From Ga0077548 sp035440445 (GTDB lineage: Bacteria > Pseudomonadota > Alphaproteobacteria > Rhizobiales > Xanthobacteraceae), in NCBI GenBank assembly GCA_035440445.1, contig DAORMJ010000011.1, positions 1-64,000 of the forward strand: a DNA stretch of 64,000 nt. The letters are read 5' to 3'. A program made the translations under genes and the position numbers. Shown piece after piece: positions 40,398 through 49,592 of the stretch (positions within the stretch are counted from its first letter, which is position 1; the number at the start of each line of letters is the position of its first letter). The notes under the pieces are model-generated. The model saw only the letters and a program-made list of their open reading frames with translations. It had not been told where the DNA came from and ran no database searches.

Positions 40398-42275
40398 ATG
40401 CATCAGACAAACGCTGCCGAGGAGCGGGCGAAGTTCAAGAAATTTCTTGTTCGCCGGTTCTGGACTTCTGCCAAAGGCTTCTGGAGCAGGAATGGCGACC
40501 GCTACGCGTGGTGGCTCGTCCTTCTGTTGCTCACGATCGTCGCGGCGCAGGTCTATATCCAGTATCAGATCAACATCTGGAACCGCGCGATCTTCGACGC
40601 GCTGGAGCAGAAGAACGCTGCCGCGGTCGGCCGGCAGGCGCTGATCTTCGTGCCCTTGGCGCTCGCCTCGATCGGCCTTGCCATCGCGGTCGTCTATGCG
40701 CGCATGACCACGCAAATCCGCTGGCGCGAATGGCTGACCAATCATCTGACGGATCGCTGGCTCGAAAACGGCCGGTATTTCCATCTCAATTTGATGCAGG
40801 GCGATCACAAGAATCCGGAGTACCGGATTTCCGAAGATGTCCGCATTGCGACCGAGTCGCCGGTGGATTTTACCGTCGGCGTGGTCGCGGCCTTTCTTTC
40901 CGCCGTCACCTTCGTCGGCGTGCTTTGGTTCGTCGGCGGCGATCTCACCTTCAACTGGGGCGGAACGCCGGTCACGATCCCCGGCTACCTCGTGCTTGCG
41001 TCGGTGATCTATGCGGTTCTCGCGAGCACGGTCATGGTCTTTATCGGCCGGAGTTATGTCGCCGCGAGCGAAGCCAAGGCGCAGTCCGAAGCGGAGATGC
41101 GCTACGCGCTGACGCGGCTGCGCGAAAACGGCGAGAGCATCGCGCTGATCGACGGCGAGCGCGAAGAAAAGGAAGGTCTGAGCGCGATCCTTGCCGACGT
41201 GCTCAACCGCTGGCGCGCGATCCGCACGCAATACATGCGCACCACGATCGTGGCGCAGTCGAGCTTCCTGCTCGCGCCGGTGATCCCGGTCATTCTCTGC
41301 GCGCCGAAATATCTCGACGGCTCGATGACGCTGGGGCAGGTGATCCAGGCGTCGTCCGCCTTCGTTACCGTGCAGACGGCGTTCAACTGGATCGTCGACA
41401 ACTATCCGCGCCTTGCCGACTGGACCGCAAGCGCGCGCCGCGCCTCGTCGCTGATGGTCGCGCTCGACGGGCTGGAAAACGCGGAGAACGATGCCAGCGC
41501 ACGGCGTATCCACATGGCCGAGGCGCCGGAAGGCGTTGCCCTGCGTCTCGATATGGTTTCGGTGGCGCTCGATGACGGCACCGGCGTCGTGAAAGATGCC
41601 GAGGTCACGATCGCGCCGGGCGAGCGCGTGCTGATCGTGGGTGAATCCGGTTCGGGCAAAAGCACGCTCATCCGCGCGATTGCCGGCCTCTGGCCCTGGG
41701 GCGGCGGCGAAATCGAAATCGCCAAGGGCGCGCAACTGAACTTCCTGCCGCAGCGCCCTTACGTGCCGGTAGGCTCGCTCCTGCGCGCCGCCGCCTATCC
41801 GATGGACGAAAAGGAAATCGACCGCGAGGCGGTGATCGAGGCGCTGAAAGAGGTCGGTCTCGAACAGCATATCGAGCGGCTCGAGGAACAGAACGAGCCC
41901 TGGGAGCAGACGCTCTCCGGCGGCGAGAAGCAGCGCCTCGCCTTTGCCCGGCTCCTCGTCCACAAGCCCGATATCGCGGTGCTGGATGAAGCGACTTCGG
42001 CGCTCGACACGGTCAGTCAGGAAAAGCTGATGAACCTGATCCGCGAGCGCCTGCCGGAAATGACGATCATCAGCGTCGGGCACCGCCCGGAGCTCGAGGA
42101 GTTTCACGAGCGCAAACTCGTGCTCGAACTCGATACTGGGGGCGCAACGATCGCGAAAGACATCGACATCGACACGCCCGTGCGCCGCGGTTTCTACTAT
42201 GTCCGGCGGCTGTGGCGGAACCGGCAGCGGGAAGAGAGCGAGAAGGCGGAAGTCAGGAAACGCCGCGATTCTTGA
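40398..42275 (+). CDS. SbmA/BacA-like ABC transporter with fused ATPase, intact catalytic motifs
   Basis: The 625-residue product has the SbmA/BacA-type membrane half (INIWNRAIFDALEQKN, WREWLTNHLTDRWLENGRYF) and an ATPase domain with Walker A GESGSGKST, LSGGEKQR, Walker B AVLDEATSALD and H-loop SVGHRPEL. All catalytic residues are present, unlike the paralogue at 22498. It lies between glcE and glcF, an unusual place for a peptide- or lipid-type exporter. A link with glycolate metabolism is unproven. Confidence 0.9.
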   Translation: MHQTNAAEERAKFKKFLVRRFWTSAKGFWSRNGDRYAWWLVLLLLTIVAAQVYIQYQINIWNRAIFDALEQKNAAAVGRQALIFVPLALASIGLAIAVVYARMTTQIRWREWLTNHLTDRWLENGRYFHLNLMQGDHKNPEYRISEDVRIATESPVDFTVGVVAAFLSAVTFVGVLWFVGGDLTFNWGGTPVTIPGYLVLASVIYAVLASTVMVFIGRSYVAASEAKAQSEAEMRYALTRLRENGESIALIDGEREEKEGLSAILADVLNRWRAIRTQYMRTTIVAQSSFLLAPVIPVILCAPKYLDGSMTLGQVIQASSAFVTVQTAFNWIVDNYPRLADWTASARRASSLMVALDGLENAENDASARRIHMAEAPEGVALRLDMVSVALDDGTGVVKDAEVTIAPGERVLIVGESGSGKSTLIRAIAGLWPWGGGEIEIAKGAQLNFLPQRPYVPVGSLLRAAAYPMDEKEIDREAVIEALKEVGLEQHIERLEEQNEPWEQTLSGGEKQRLAFARLLVHKPDIAVLDEATSALDTVSQEKLMNLIRERLPEMTIISVGHRPELEEFHERKLVLELDTGGATIAKDIDIDTPVRRGFYYVRRLWRNRQREESEKAEVRKRRDS

Positions 42276-42338
42276 TTTCGCTGCGCGGTATCCCGGGTCA
42301 GCATTGCCTTCCATCGCGCGCCATGACACCAATTCGTC

Positions 42339-43718
42339 ATGCAGACGCATTTTTCGCTGACCCAGCTTGCCGATCCGAATATTGCCGAGTCCGACAAGAT
42401 TCTCCGCGCCTGCGTGCATTGCGGCTTCTGCACCGCGACATGCCCGACTTATGTGCTGCTCGGAGATGAACTCGATAGCCCGCGCGGCCGCATCTATCTC
42501 ATCAAGCAGATGCTGGAGCAGGATCGCCCGGCGACCAGCGAAGACGTCAAGCACATCGACCGCTGCCTTTCCTGCCTGTCCTGCATGACGACGTGCCCCT
42601 CGGGCGTGCACTACATGCACCTCGTCGATCACGCGCGGAACCACGTCGAAAAGACCTATCGCCGTCCGCTCTCGGACAAATTCTCGCGGACGCTGCTGCG
42701 GCTCGTGATGCCCTATCCGAAACGCTTCCGCGCGATGATGACAATTGCGCCGTTCCTGCGCTGGGTTGCGCCGATCGCAAAGACGCTCGGCATGAACCGG
42801 ATCGCGGCAATGCTCGATCTCGCGCCGCGTTCGCTTCCGAAAGCAAGCCAGACGCTGCGTCATCATCCGGCACCCGGCGAGAAGAAGGGCCGCGTCGCGC
42901 TGATGTCGGGCTGTGTCGATCAGGTGGTGAAGCCGTCGATCCGCGACGCGACCATTCGTCTGCTCACCCGTCACGGCATCGAGGTGGTGCTTCCCGAAGG
43001 CGAGGCCTGCTGCGGTTCGCTCGCCCATCACATGGGCCGCGAGCACGAAGCGCATGCATTCCTGAAGAACAATATCGATGCCTGGACCCGCGAGATCGAG
43101 AAGGGCGGGCTGGACGCGATCCTGATCACGGCCTCCGGCTGCGGCACCACGGTGAAGGATTATGGCTTCATGCTGCGTGCCGACAAGGACTACGCGGAGA
43201 AGGCGGCGCGGGTTTCTTCGCTCGCGAAAGACATCACCGAATACGTCGCGACGCTGCAACTGAAAAACGGCGACGCGCCGAAGCTTCCCGTGGCCTATCA
43301 CTCCGCCTGCTCGATGCAGCATGGCCAGAAGATCACGCAAGCGCCGAAACAGCTTTTGACCGGCATGGGCTTCGAGGTCCGCGACGTGCCCGAAGGCCAT
43401 CTGTGCTGCGGCTCGGCGGGAACCTACAACATGCTCCAGCCCGAGATCGCGGGCCGCCTGCGCGAGCGCAAGGTGGCGAATGTGCGCTCGACGGCGGCCG
43501 GCCTGATCGCGACCGGAAACGTCGGCTGCATGGTGCAGATCGGAGCGAGCCTCGAATGGCCGATCGTCCACACCGTGGAATTACTTGATTGGGCGAGCGG
43601 CGGACCGAAGCCCTCGGCGCTGAACGGCTGGAATACCCCGGAGGGTTTGTGGCATAACGCTGCCACTATAAATCCAGGGGAGAAGGCCGATGGCCTCCGC
43701 GAAAAAGTCCAGGCGTAA
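42339..43718 (+). CDS. glcF: Glycolate oxidase iron-sulfur subunit GlcF
   Basis: The 459-residue product has two ferredoxin sites (CVHCGFCTATCPTYVL and CLSCLSCMTTCPSGVHY) and two CCG domains (GEACCGSLAHHMG and GHLCCGSAGTYN). It accepts electrons from the GlcDE flavins and passes them to quinone. Its C-terminal end overlaps the start of malate synthase by 29 bases, in a different frame. That overlap links glycolate oxidation to the enzyme that consumes glyoxylate. Confidence 0.95.
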   Translation: MQTHFSLTQLADPNIAESDKILRACVHCGFCTATCPTYVLLGDELDSPRGRIYLIKQMLEQDRPATSEDVKHIDRCLSCLSCMTTCPSGVHYMHLVDHARNHVEKTYRRPLSDKFSRTLLRLVMPYPKRFRAMMTIAPFLRWVAPIAKTLGMNRIAAMLDLAPRSLPKASQTLRHHPAPGEKKGRVALMSGCVDQVVKPSIRDATIRLLTRHGIEVVLPEGEACCGSLAHHMGREHEAHAFLKNNIDAWTREIEKGGLDAILITASGCGTTVKDYGFMLRADKDYAEKAARVSSLAKDITEYVATLQLKNGDAPKLPVAYHSACSMQHGQKITQAPKQLLTGMGFEVRDVPEGHLCCGSAGTYNMLQPEIAGRLRERKVANVRSTAAGLIATGNVGCMVQIGASLEWPIVHTVELLDWASGGPKPSALNGWNTPEGLWHNAATINPGEKADGLREKVQA

Positions 43719-45582
43719 GGGAAAAGCCAAGTCCGCCCGCAGCGCCAAGAAGAATACCGCCAAGAAAAGCGCCAAGAAGTCTGCTCGTCCGGCCGCCAAA
43801 AAGGCCGCGGTGAAAAAGGTTGCGAAGAAGACGGTCAAGACCGCGAAGAAGGCCGTAAAGAAAGCCGCCAAGACGACGGCCAAGAAGGCCGCTCCCGCCA
43901 GAGGCAAGCTGCTGGGCCAGAAGCACAAGTCTTCGCCGAAGGTCACCTCCGGCTCGTACCGCGTCGGCGGCGTTTCGATCCGCGGTCCGCGCGGTCCCCG
44001 TTTCGACGAGATCCTCACCAAGGAAGCGCTCACCTTCGTCACCGAACTGCACAAGAAGTTCGAGAAGCGCCGCGCCGATCTGATGGATGCGCGCGTGAAG
44101 CGCCAGTCGCGTTTCGACAAGGGCGAGCTTCCCGACTTCCTGAACGAGACGCGCAAGATCCGCGAATCCGACTGGAAGATCGGCAAGCTGCCGGCCGACC
44201 TCGTCGACCGCCGGGTCGAGATCACGGGTCCGGTCGATCGCAAGATGGTCGTGAACGCGCTGAACTCCGGCGCGGAAGTGTTCATGGCCGACTTCGAGGA
44301 TGCCTGCGCGCCGAGCTGGCAGAACCTGATCGAAGGCCAGCTCAACCTGAAGGATCGCTGGGACAATAAGATCGACTTCACCGATGCGCGGACCGGCAAG
44401 GAATACAAGCTCGGTTCCAAGCTTGCGACGCTCGTCGTTCGTCCGCGCGGCTGGCATCTGATGGAAGATCACGTGACGGTGGGCGGCAAGCCGGTTTCCG
44501 GCGCGCTGTTCGACTTCGCGCTCTACTTCTTCCATTGCGCGCAGAAGGCGCGGGCGGCGGGCTCCGGCCCCTACTTCTATCTGCCCAAGATCGAGAGCCA
44601 TCAGGAAGCGCGGCTCTGGGACGACGTCTTCGTTTTCGCCGAACGCAAGTTCAAGATGCCGAAAGGTACCATCAAGGCGACCGTGCTGATCGAAACGCTG
44701 CCCGCGGCTTTCGAGATGGACGAAATCCTCTACGAGCTGCGCGATCACATCGCGGGGCTGAATTGCGGCCGCTGGGATTACATCTTCTCCTTCATCAAGC
44801 GGCTCGGCAAGAACAAGCGCTTCCTCACGCCCGATCGCGGCGTGATGACGATGGATCGCGCGTTCCTGCGCGCCTATTCGCTGCTTCTGATCCGCACCTG
44901 TCATCGCCGTGGCGCCTTTGCCATGGGCGGCATGGCGGCGCAGATCCCGGTGAAGGGCGATGCGGTGAAGAACGAAGCCGCCTTCACGAAGGTGCGGCAG
45001 GACAAGGAGCGCGAGGCCGGCGATGGTCACGACGGCACCTGGGTCGCGCATCCCGATCTCGTGCCGATCGCATCCGAAGTCTTCAATCGCCTGATGAAGT
45101 CCTCGAACCAGCTCGACAAGCTCCGCCGCGACGTGCAGGTCACGCGCGACCAGATGATCGAGATGCATTCGGGCGAGCGTACCGAAGACGGTCTGCGTCA
45201 GAACATCCGCGTCGGTATCCAGTACATTGAGGCGTGGCTGCGTGGCCGCGGCGCGGTGCCGCTCTATCACCTGATGGAAGACGCCGCGACCGCGGAGATC
45301 AGCCGTGCGCAGGTCTGGCAGTGGCTCTATCACCGCGCCAAGCTCGCGGACGGCCGCGAAGTGACGCCGGAACTGTTCGAGTCGGTGCTGAAGGACGAAA
45401 TGGCGAAGGTCCGCGATGCGATCGGCCATCAAGCCTACGATCAGGGCCGCTTCGAAGAGGCGATCGATCTCTTCCGGGAGATGTCGCTTGCGCACGACTT
45501 CGCCGAGTTCCTGACGATCCCGGCCTACAAGCTGATCACGACGACCAAGCCGTCGAACGCGAACAGCTGCGAGATCGCTTAA
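43690..45582 (+). CDS. aceB: Malate synthase A with an N-terminal histone H1-like Lys/Ala-rich extension
   Basis: The 630-residue protein condenses glyoxylate and acetyl-CoA to malate. Residues 1-73 form a tail with 26 Lys and no Asp or Glu (typical stretch KKAAVKKVAKKTVKTAKK). A linker to about residue 105 leads into a malate synthase A core of normal length. Core motifs are DRRVEITGPVDRKMVVNALN, VFMADFEDACAPSW, GLNCGRWDYIFSFIK and GHDGTWVAHP. Most relatives have about 530 residues and no such tail. No good alternative start was seen between tail and core. It ends a glcDE-glcF series that produces its glyoxylate. Confidence 0.93.
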   Translation: MASAKKSRRKGKAKSARSAKKNTAKKSAKKSARPAAKKAAVKKVAKKTVKTAKKAVKKAAKTTAKKAAPARGKLLGQKHKSSPKVTSGSYRVGGVSIRGPRGPRFDEILTKEALTFVTELHKKFEKRRADLMDARVKRQSRFDKGELPDFLNETRKIRESDWKIGKLPADLVDRRVEITGPVDRKMVVNALNSGAEVFMADFEDACAPSWQNLIEGQLNLKDRWDNKIDFTDARTGKEYKLGSKLATLVVRPRGWHLMEDHVTVGGKPVSGALFDFALYFFHCAQKARAAGSGPYFYLPKIESHQEARLWDDVFVFAERKFKMPKGTIKATVLIETLPAAFEMDEILYELRDHIAGLNCGRWDYIFSFIKRLGKNKRFLTPDRGVMTMDRAFLRAYSLLLIRTCHRRGAFAMGGMAAQIPVKGDAVKNEAAFTKVRQDKEREAGDGHDGTWVAHPDLVPIASEVFNRLMKSSNQLDKLRRDVQVTRDQMIEMHSGERTEDGLRQNIRVGIQYIEAWLRGRGAVPLYHLMEDAATAEISRAQVWQWLYHRAKLADGREVTPELFESVLKDEMAKVRDAIGHQAYDQGRFEEAIDLFREMSLAHDFAEFLTIPAYKLITTTKPSNANSCEIA

Positions 45583-45583
45583 C

Positions 45584-45690
45584 TGTCATTCCGGGGCGCG
45601 AACCGTTGGGTTCGCGAACCCGGAATCCAGAGACGCATACGCAAGCAGCCCCTGGATTCCGGATCGCGCTAACGCGCGTCCGGAATGACA
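45584..45690. repeat. Dispersed palindromic repeat of a third family
   Basis: TGTCATTCCGGGGCGCG and its partner CGCGCGTCCGGAATGACA enclose GGAATCCAG...CTGGATTCC inner arms. It lies directly after the malate synthase stop. Confidence 0.82.
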
Positions 45691-45695
45691 ATAAA

Positions 45696-45730
45696 AAACG
45701 GGCCGCTCTTTTCTCGAGAGCGGCCCGTTT
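45696..45730. terminator. Bidirectional terminator between malate synthase and L,D-transpeptidase
   Basis: AAACGGGCCGCTCT pairs with AGAGCGGCCCGTTT around TTTCTCG, flanked by an A run on one side and TTT on the other. Genes converge here. Confidence 0.85.
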
Positions 45731-45770
45731 GCTTGTCGCGAGAGAGAGCGATCGCGACGGCTGTCGTAAA

Positions 45771-46841
45771 CTAGAGGACCACCACCCGCGCGCCGACGCG
45801 CACGCGGTTATAAAGATCGATCACGTCCTGGTTGCGCATCCGGAAGCAGCCGGACGAAACCGCGCTGCCGATGGTGTGCGGCTCGTTGGAGCCGTGAATG
45901 CGGTAGAGCGATGAGCCAAGATAGAGTGCCCGCGCGCCGAGCGGATTGTTCGGCCCGCCCGGCATGTGCACGGGCAGATAAGGCTGGCGCAGGCGCATTT
46001 CCGCGGGCGGACGCCAATCCGGCCATTCCTTCTTCGCCGATACCGTCTTCACGCCCTTCCAGGAGAAGCCCGGACGGCCGACGCCGACGCCGTAGCGAAG
46101 CGCGCGTCCGTTACCGAGCACGAGATAGAGGTAGCGCGTGCGCGTATCGATCACGACGGTGCCGGCGGGCTCCTTGGTCTCATAGGCGACCTCGGTGCGC
46201 TCGAAACGCGGATCGAAGCGGTTCTGCCGCGGCGGCTGCTCCTGCGGGTTAGTGCGGGCGACGCGTTGCGGCTGGTCGGGCTGCTGGTAGACCGGCGCTT
46301 CGCGCGGATATTGCATCGGGCGGCGCTGGTAATGCTGCTGCTGTTGCGGCGCATAGTAATACTGCTGCGCCTGCGGCTGTTGTTGCTGTTGCGGCTCCTC
46401 GTAGCGCTGCGTGCCGTTGCCGGTCACGAGGAATTCGATGAAGCCGCCGCCGAGGTTCGTCCGCGCGGGCGGCGCGTAATACTGTTGTTGCTGCTGCTGT
46501 TGGTAATATTGCGGCTGCTGCTGTGGATAGTACTGCGGCCGCTCGTAAGGATGGCGCTGCTGCGGATAATACTGGACCTGTTGCGCCTGCGGTGCGGCTT
46601 CCGGCGCTTCCGCTTCGATCTGCGGCTCAGTGACTTCCGTATCCCACTGCTGATGCTGCGGACGCTGCGCCTGACGGGGCTGACGCTTGCGCTGTTGATC
46701 GGGTGCCGCAACCTGCGGTGCCGGGATCACGCTCGGTCCGCGCAGTTGCGCGACCTGCAGCGAATGGGGGGCGGCTTGGCCGTTCGCGGCAGCGGGAGCC
46801 GCGGCGAGCACAATGGCGAAAACGAAAGCGATGTTACGCAT
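45771..46841 (-). CDS. L,D-transpeptidase (YkuD domain), exported, with Gln/Tyr/Pro-rich linker
   Basis: The 356-residue product has a signal peptide (MRNIAFVFAIVLAAAPAAA), a long low-complexity linker rich in Q, Y and P (about residues 40-215) and a C-terminal YkuD domain (about 225-356) with IHGSNEPHTIG and the catalytic Cys in SSGCFRM. These enzymes make 3-3 cross-links in peptidoglycan or anchor lipoproteins. The start at 46841 begins the signal peptide; the frame extends upstream to 47021 without support. A dispersed palindrome lies just upstream. Confidence 0.92.
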   Translation of the reverse strand: MRNIAFVFAIVLAAAPAAANGQAAPHSLQVAQLRGPSVIPAPQVAAPDQQRKRQPRQAQRPQHQQWDTEVTEPQIEAEAPEAAPQAQQVQYYPQQRHPYERPQYYPQQQPQYYQQQQQQQYYAPPARTNLGGGFIEFLVTGNGTQRYEEPQQQQQPQAQQYYYAPQQQQHYQRRPMQYPREAPVYQQPDQPQRVARTNPQEQPPRQNRFDPRFERTEVAYETKEPAGTVVIDTRTRYLYLVLGNGRALRYGVGVGRPGFSWKGVKTVSAKKEWPDWRPPAEMRLRQPYLPVHMPGGPNNPLGARALYLGSSLYRIHGSNEPHTIGSAVSSGCFRMRNQDVIDLYNRVRVGARVVVL

Positions 46842-46857
46842 CGACGTACTCTTTACT

Positions 46858-46909
46858 GGAGCAAGATCCCGAAATTGGGCGAAGCGGGTTTCGGGAAAGA
46901 TCGTGCTCA
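46858..46909. repeat. Rhizobial-type palindromic intergenic element
   Basis: GAGCAAGATCCCGAAA at the left pairs imperfectly with TTTCGGGAAAGATCGTGCTC at the right. The pattern GAGCA-GATC...GATC-TGCTC is a palindrome often seen between genes in Bradyrhizobium relatives, recalled from general knowledge. Confidence 0.65.
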
Positions 46910-47038
46910 ACCAAACTCCGAGAACAATCGCGCGGAAGAACGCTCGCGCGCACCTCGTTAGTAATTTGTCATCCCAACCGATTGGTAAATTCGCGCGCTG
47001 TCGCATGACAAAGCGCCGCAAACGCGCGGGTTGCTTGC

Positions 47039-47081
47039 GATCATGGTTTCCGATCGCTTGAGGATCATGGTTTCCGGATCG
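47039..47081. repeat. Short direct repeat beyond the MFS gene 3' end
   Basis: GATCATGGTTTCCGATCG and GATCATGGTTTCCGGATCG lie side by side, 6 bases apart, ending beside the stop of the MFS gene. Confidence 0.75.
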
Positions 47082-48266
47082 TTAAGATTGCGGCCGGCGG
47101 ATCAGCAGGAAGCAGACGAGTGATACTGCGATGAACCCCGCCGTCATCGCGAGGGCGGCAGGATCGGACACGCGCTCGATCACGAGCGCCATCGCAATCG
47201 GGGCGGCAGCCTGCACCGCGAGCGCCGGAAGCGCGAGCCTGCCGACGAGATGGCCATAGCCTTTGGGCCCGAACAGGGCGAGCGGCAGCGTGCCGCGCGC
47301 GATGGTTTGCAGTCCGTTCGCCGCGCCGAACAGGATGACGAAGAGCGCCGCGGTGATCGCGCTGATCCCGAAGACGGCGAAGATCCCGAAAGCGGAGATC
47401 AGAAGCCCCGACGAAAAACGCGCGACACTTAACGGATGCGTGTGGCGGGCGACCGCGAGTTCGCAAATCCGCGCGAACACCTGCGCCGGGCCGAACAGCG
47501 CGCCGATGAATACGGCCGTCGCGCGGTCGATGCCCATGCGCTCGTAGATCAAGAGCATATGCGTGAGCATGCCCGACTGCGCGAACATGAAGGTCGCGAA
47601 AGCGGCGGCAACCAGCAGGAATATCCATCCTGTCGGCGAGAGAACGGCGGGCAGCTTCTCGCCCTCGATCGGGAGCGGTGCTTCGGCCTTCGTGCGCGGT
47701 ATGGCAAAAGCATGGAGCGGCGCGACCACCAGCGCGAGAATGGCGGCATAGATGAAATAAGTGCCGCGCCAGTCGGTCACCGTGAGCAGGAGATGCGTCG
47801 CGGGCCAGCTTACGGTCGAGGCGAATCCGCCCATGAGCGTGAGAAGCGTGATTTGCTTCCGCGCGCCTGCGCCGAAAATCCGCGTCAGCGTCGCGAAGGC
47901 CGGATCATAGAGGTTCATGGACATTGTAACGCCCAGCACCACCCAGATGGCGAAGTAGATAACCGGATGGGCCGCGAAGGGGAGAGCGGCAAGCCCGGCC
48001 GCGCCGAGCAGCGACCCCGCTCCCATCACGTAGTGTCCGCCATAACGGTCGATCGCTTTGCCGACGAAAGGCGAGGCGAAGCCTCCCGCGAGGAGGCCGG
48101 CGGAAATGCCGCTCATCACCAGCGCAATCGGCCATCCGCGTGTTTGCGCAAGCAGTGGCAAGAGCAATGCCGCCGCGTAGAAAAGCGTCCCCCAGGTCAG
48201 GATCATGGTGATCCCGAGCACAGGAACGGCGCGGCGGTTACCGCGGATGGCATCGAGGAGCGGCAT
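47082..48266 (-). CDS. Major facilitator superfamily transporter
   Basis: The 394-residue product has about twelve hydrophobic segments and an MFS-like loop motif between helices 2 and 3 (GKAIDRYGGHYVMGAGSLLG). It resembles the bacterial oxalate/formate antiporter-like and unnamed MFS groups. The substrate is not identifiable. The start at 48266 (MPLLDAIRG) was chosen; the longer frame to 48419 overlaps the divergent extensin-like gene. Confidence 0.9.
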   Translation of the reverse strand: MPLLDAIRGNRRAVPVLGITMILTWGTLFYAAALLLPLLAQTRGWPIALVMSGISAGLLAGGFASPFVGKAIDRYGGHYVMGAGSLLGAAGLAALPFAAHPVIYFAIWVVLGVTMSMNLYDPAFATLTRIFGAGARKQITLLTLMGGFASTVSWPATHLLLTVTDWRGTYFIYAAILALVVAPLHAFAIPRTKAEAPLPIEGEKLPAVLSPTGWIFLLVAAAFATFMFAQSGMLTHMLLIYERMGIDRATAVFIGALFGPAQVFARICELAVARHTHPLSVARFSSGLLISAFGIFAVFGISAITAALFVILFGAANGLQTIARGTLPLALFGPKGYGHLVGRLALPALAVQAAAPIAMALVIERVSDPAALAMTAGFIAVSLVCFLLIRRPQS

Positions 48267-48352
48267 TCGCCGCCTTTCTGCCGCTTCTGTTAATGCGCGG
48301 CAATCATTTGTTTTAACTCTGCTTAAACCCTCGCCGACGCATTTTCCCGCCC

Positions 48353-49573
48353 ATGGCGCGCGGACGTTTGTATCTCGTCGCCCCGCTCGTCGCGTTGGGG
48401 CTCTTTGGTTGCCGTGCACTCAATTATGAGGAGCGCGCACCCTGGCGCGCGGCTGCCGAAGAGCAGTGCATGTCGCAGCGTCTGGTGAAGGCCAGCGCCT
48501 ATGTCGAGCCGGTATCCGAAATCAACGGCAACTATGCCTGCGGGATGAACCATCCCTTCAAGGTGCTGGCGGCATCCGAAGGGCAGGTGGTGCTGAAGCC
48601 GCAGGCGACGCTTGGCTGTCCGATGACGGTCGCTTTCAATCGCTGGCTGCAGGAAGTGGCGCAGCCCGCGGCACAGGCGTGGTTCAATGAGCCGATCGTC
48701 GAAGTGCGCCAGCTTTCCTCTTATTCATGCCGCCGGATCGGCGGCAGCGGCTCGATGTCCGAACATGGCTTCGGTAATGCGCTCGACGTCGCGGGCTTCA
48801 CCTTCGCAAGCGGGCGCATCGTCACCGTGAAGCATGGCTGGAGCGGCACGCCCGAAGAGCGCGGCTTCCTGCGGCAGGTGCATGCCGGCGGATGCGAGGT
48901 TTTCACGACCGTCCTCGGACCCGGCTACAACGCCGCGCATGCCGACCACTTCCACTTCGATCTCGCGCGCCGGAATACGGTGGTCTGCCGCCCGACGCCG
49001 CAATTAATCACGCCGCCGAAGCGCTATCCGAACGATCCCGGTCCGGTGCCGATGGTCAACCGGAAGCAGAAGCATTACGAGCGCTTCCCGGTTGCGCGGG
49101 TGGAGCCGCAACCGCAAAGCGATTACGAAGACGAGGACGACACGCCGCCACAGCGTTTCCAGCCGCGCGCAAAGAACCAGCCGCTGTCGCCTGAGCAGGC
49201 CTATCCGCCTGCCGCGAATGCGCCGGATCGCCAGCAGCCGCTCGCGATCAATCCGCGCAACACGCCGCAGCAAGAGCCGCAATATCTGCAACAGGCTCCC
49301 GCAAATTATCCGCCGCAACAGCCGCAATACCCGCAGCAAAATTATCCGCAGCAGTTGCGTGCGCCGACACAGGAAGCCAATCCGAACATGCAATGGCAGC
49401 GTGGCCCCGAGCCCGCGCCCTATAATCCGAACCGGCTTGTTCCGCCCGGCCGCGTCGGATCGAAGCAGAACGCCGACCAGACCGTGACCGGCTCGATCAA
49501 GAACCGGAAGCACTACAAGGATATTCCGGCGTCTCCGGCAAACGCGCCGAAAGCGATTCCGGGCGAAGACTGA
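48353..49573 (+). CDS. Extensin-like C-terminal domain lipoprotein
   Basis: The 406-residue product begins with a lipoprotein signal (VALGLFGC, lipid on Cys near residue 20). The extensin-like domain (about residues 30-215) has SSYSCRRIGG, SEHGFGNALDVAGF and HADHFHFDLA, which resemble the zinc-site pattern of M15/VanY-type D,D-carboxypeptidases. The C-terminal 190 residues are disordered and rich in Q, P and Y (NYPPQQPQYPQQNYPQQ). A role in cell-wall modification is likely. It is divergent from the MFS gene. Confidence 0.88.
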   Translation: MARGRLYLVAPLVALGLFGCRALNYEERAPWRAAAEEQCMSQRLVKASAYVEPVSEINGNYACGMNHPFKVLAASEGQVVLKPQATLGCPMTVAFNRWLQEVAQPAAQAWFNEPIVEVRQLSSYSCRRIGGSGSMSEHGFGNALDVAGFTFASGRIVTVKHGWSGTPEERGFLRQVHAGGCEVFTTVLGPGYNAAHADHFHFDLARRNTVVCRPTPQLITPPKRYPNDPGPVPMVNRKQKHYERFPVARVEPQPQSDYEDEDDTPPQRFQPRAKNQPLSPEQAYPPAANAPDRQQPLAINPRNTPQQEPQYLQQAPANYPPQQPQYPQQNYPQQLRAPTQEANPNMQWQRGPEPAPYNPNRLVPPGRVGSKQNADQTVTGSIKNRKHYKDIPASPANAPKAIPGED

Positions 49574-49592
49574 CTTACACGTCTGCTGGGAC

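Noticed and set aside
40368..43571. A very long open frame on the minus strand across the SbmA-like and glcF genes
   Set aside because: It is the antisense shadow of two well-supported plus-strand genes. Its translation is rich in Arg, His and Asp with no recognisable domain, as expected from high-GC third positions.
43690..43908. The Lys/Ala tail of malate synthase as a separate small gene fused by a sequencing error
   Set aside because: The frame is continuous with the enzyme core, with no stop or gap, and no ribosome site or start codon was seen at the core boundary. A true fusion is simpler, although only N-terminal mapping would settle it.
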